NCBI GenBank assembly: GCA_003449515.1
Contig: DMHI01000281.1
Span: 1 to 32,570, forward strand
From: Lysobacteraceae bacterium
GTDB lineage: Bacteria > Pseudomonadota > Gammaproteobacteria > Xanthomonadales > Xanthomonadaceae
DNA length: 32,570 bases
Direction of reading: 5' to 3'
Shown here: in pieces, positions 31,441 to 32,570 of the stretch
How positions within the stretch are numbered: position 1 is the first letter of the stretch
Layout: each line of letters opens with the position of its first letter
Notes under the pieces: model-generated
The model's input: only the letters and a program-made list of their open reading frames with translations
Database searches by the model: none
Told to the model about the DNA's origin: nothing
Program-made: the position numbers and the translations under genes

Positions 31441-32253
31441 ATGTCCCGACCGGCCGCACCGCCAGCCCTCACCGCCGATCCGCGCTTTGCCGGCATCGAC
31501 CGTCTCTACGGCGTGGGCACGGTCGCGCGTCTGGCCTCCAGGCACGTTGCCGTGGTCGGACTGGGCGGCGTCGGCTCGTGGGCGGCCGAGGCGCTGGTGC
31601 GCAGCGGTGTGGGCCGCATCACCCTGATCGACGCCGACGACCTCTGCGTGTCGAACACCAACCGCCAGCTGCATGCCCTCGAGGGCGAGTACGGCCGCAA
31701 CAAGGCCGAGGTGCTGGCCGAGCGCTTCCGCCGCATCAACCCGGCGCTCGAGGTGCACGCCATCGCCGATTTCGTCACCCCGGCGAATCTCGCCGAACGC
31801 CTCGATCCGGGCTTCGACCTCGTGCTCGACGCCTTCGACAGCTTCCGCGCCAAGGTCGAGACGATCGCCTTCTGCCGCCGGCGCAAGCAGCCGATCGTCG
31901 TGGTCGGCTCGGCCGGCGGGCGCATCGACCCGACGCTGGTGCGCATCCGCGACCTCTCGCGCACCGAGCACGATGCGTTGCTGGCGCTGGTGCGGAAAAA
32001 ACTCCGCGGCGAGTTCAACTTCCCGAAGAACAAGGACCGCTACTTCGGCGTGCCGGCGGTCTATTCGCTGGAGAACGTGCGCTACCCGCAGGCCGACGGC
32101 ACGGTCTGCGGCCTGCGCCCCCCGCTCGACGCCGACGCCGCGCTGAAGCTCGACTGCGGCATGGGCCTTGGCGCGGCGACGCACCTCACCGGCACCTTCG
32201 CCTTCGTGGCAGCGGGCAAAGCGATCGAGGTGCTGCTCAAAAAAGCGGATTGA
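31441..32253 (+). CDS. tcdA: TcdA, tRNA threonylcarbamoyladenosine dehydratase
   Basis: A 270-residue E1-like (ThiF/MoeB superfamily) enzyme that cyclises t6A37 of tRNA to ct6A using ATP. The nucleotide-binding motif GLGGVGS is at 40-46, D64 and D66 follow in LIDADDLCVSNTNRQ, and the catalytic-site segment is DAFDSFRAKV. The N-terminal RFAGIDRLYG motif and the C-terminal GTFAFVAAGKAIEVLLKK are standard for TcdA/CsdL. Full length. It is alone on the + strand, between the divergent lipoprotein and a convergent TatD-family gene. No sulfur-transfer partner (csdA/csdE) is in the window. Confidence 0.95.
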   Translation: MSRPAAPPALTADPRFAGIDRLYGVGTVARLASRHVAVVGLGGVGSWAAEALVRSGVGRITLIDADDLCVSNTNRQLHALEGEYGRNKAEVLAERFRRINPALEVHAIADFVTPANLAERLDPGFDLVLDAFDSFRAKVETIAFCRRRKQPIVVVGSAGGRIDPTLVRIRDLSRTEHDALLALVRKKLRGEFNFPKNKDRYFGVPAVYSLENVRYPQADGTVCGLRPPLDADAALKLDCGMGLGAATHLTGTFAFVAAGKAIEVLLKKAD

Positions 32254-32325
32254 AGCGCCGGTTCGACCGGGCAGCACCACCAGGAACTCACGCCGTCGGC
32301 GACTGTCGCGGCGCGCCAGACGCCG

Positions 32326-32570
32326 TCACGCTCCGAACAGCGACCAGGCGTTGCGGCGCGTGGCTTCGGCCACCGTCGCTTCATCCACGCCGCGCAGCCG
32401 CGCCACCTCGCGCAGCACGTCGACGAGGAAGGCCGGCTCGTTGCGCTGGCCGCGGCGCGCGGCGTCGGGCTGGTCGGGGCTGTCGGTTTCGATGAGCAGA
32501 TGCTCGATCGGCATGGCCGCGACCGTGCGGCGCAGGCGCTGCGCGCGCTCGAAGGTGACGGGACCGCCGA
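32326..32570 (-). CDS. TatD-family metal-dependent hydrolase (C-terminal part)
   Basis: Partial: the gene runs off the right end, and only the last ~81 codons are present. The motif LLIETDSPDQPDAARRGQRNEP contains the conserved metal-binding Asp of TatD hydrolases (LLxETDxP). The D-Q-P form with G-Q-x-N-E-P resembles the YjjV subgroup. The end VAEATRRNAWSLFG is also typical. TatD proteins are TIM-barrel 3'-5' DNases or D-aminoacyl-tRNA-related hydrolases. The gap to tcdA (32254-32325) holds no clear terminator. Confidence 0.9.
   Translation of the reverse strand, partial: GGPVTFERAQRLRRTVAAMPIEHLLIETDSPDQPDAARRGQRNEPAFLVDVLREVARLRGVDEATVAEATRRNAWSLFGA

Noticed and set aside
1..32570. CRISPR array, tRNA/rRNA genes, transposons, prophage or toxin-antitoxin pairs
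   Set aside because: No regularly spaced repeats, cloverleaf sequences, transposase or integrase motifs, or paired small toxin/antitoxin genes were found by reading both strands. A covariance-model scan was not possible here.

Overview
The window is about 32.6 kb of GC-rich (roughly 70% by eye), densely coding bacterial DNA. It looks like a gammaproteobacterium close to Lysobacterales/Xanthomonadales. The grounds are a complete-looking 3' half of an MSHA-type (mannose-sensitive haemagglutinin) type IV pilus locus in the usual gammaproteobacterial order, a tesA-like gene divergent from ybbA-ybbP as in enterobacteria, and greB, tcdA and DUF3297 genes, with frequent GTG/TTG starts. This placement is inference. 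No rRNA, tRNA, CRISPR array, phage or insertion sequence was recognised. The first 27 bases are not genomic: they match an Illumina sequencing adapter, so the window starts at an assembly edge.

Left region (28-10711, all + strand): the msh locus. It runs mshN (3' part only), mshE (ATPase with a c-di-GMP-binding MshEN domain), mshG (platform protein), an mshF-like gene, then a promoter and the pilin genes mshB and mshA, a strong intrinsic terminator, and mshC, mshD, mshO, mshP (minor pilins) and mshQ (large secreted LamG/DUF6701 protein). Nearly all junctions are ATGA/GTGA overlaps, so translation is probably coupled. The promoter before mshB and the terminator after mshA isolate the major pilin genes as a separately dosed unit. 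MshE drives assembly, MshG is the inner-membrane platform, MshB/A/C/D/O/P are pilin-like subunits, and MshQ is a candidate surface or tip adhesin.

Middle region (10724-22114): housekeeping and envelope genes in short units on both strands. They comprise abgT-greB, a HerA-like ATPase (YjgR/DUF853), a LysM lytic transglycosylase followed by an alpha/beta hydrolase, a small unit with an 11/22-basic micropeptide plus DUF3297 plus a methyltransferase, a DUF4105 membrane protein, a SemiSWEET sugar transporter, a secreted TonB-C-like domain, a lipocalin, a spermidine-synthase-like protein and a GDSL lipase/esterase.

Right region (22113-32570): the ybbA-ybbP ABC system; a minus-strand DUF5916 outer-membrane protein, a degenerate HD-GYP protein and DUF456; an alpha/beta hydrolase; a cytochrome c'-like protein; a glycine-zipper lipoprotein; tcdA; and the C-terminal part of a TatD-family hydrolase running off the right end.

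I see no clearly new multi-gene system. The most interesting signals are the HD-GYP protein that has lost the His of its HD pair, the conserved-looking basic micropeptide, the 154-nt antisense overlap that extends the esterase, a recurring TACGCTGCCGG-like element at gene starts, and the pilin expression layout (promoter, duplicated pilin segment, GCAA-loop terminator).
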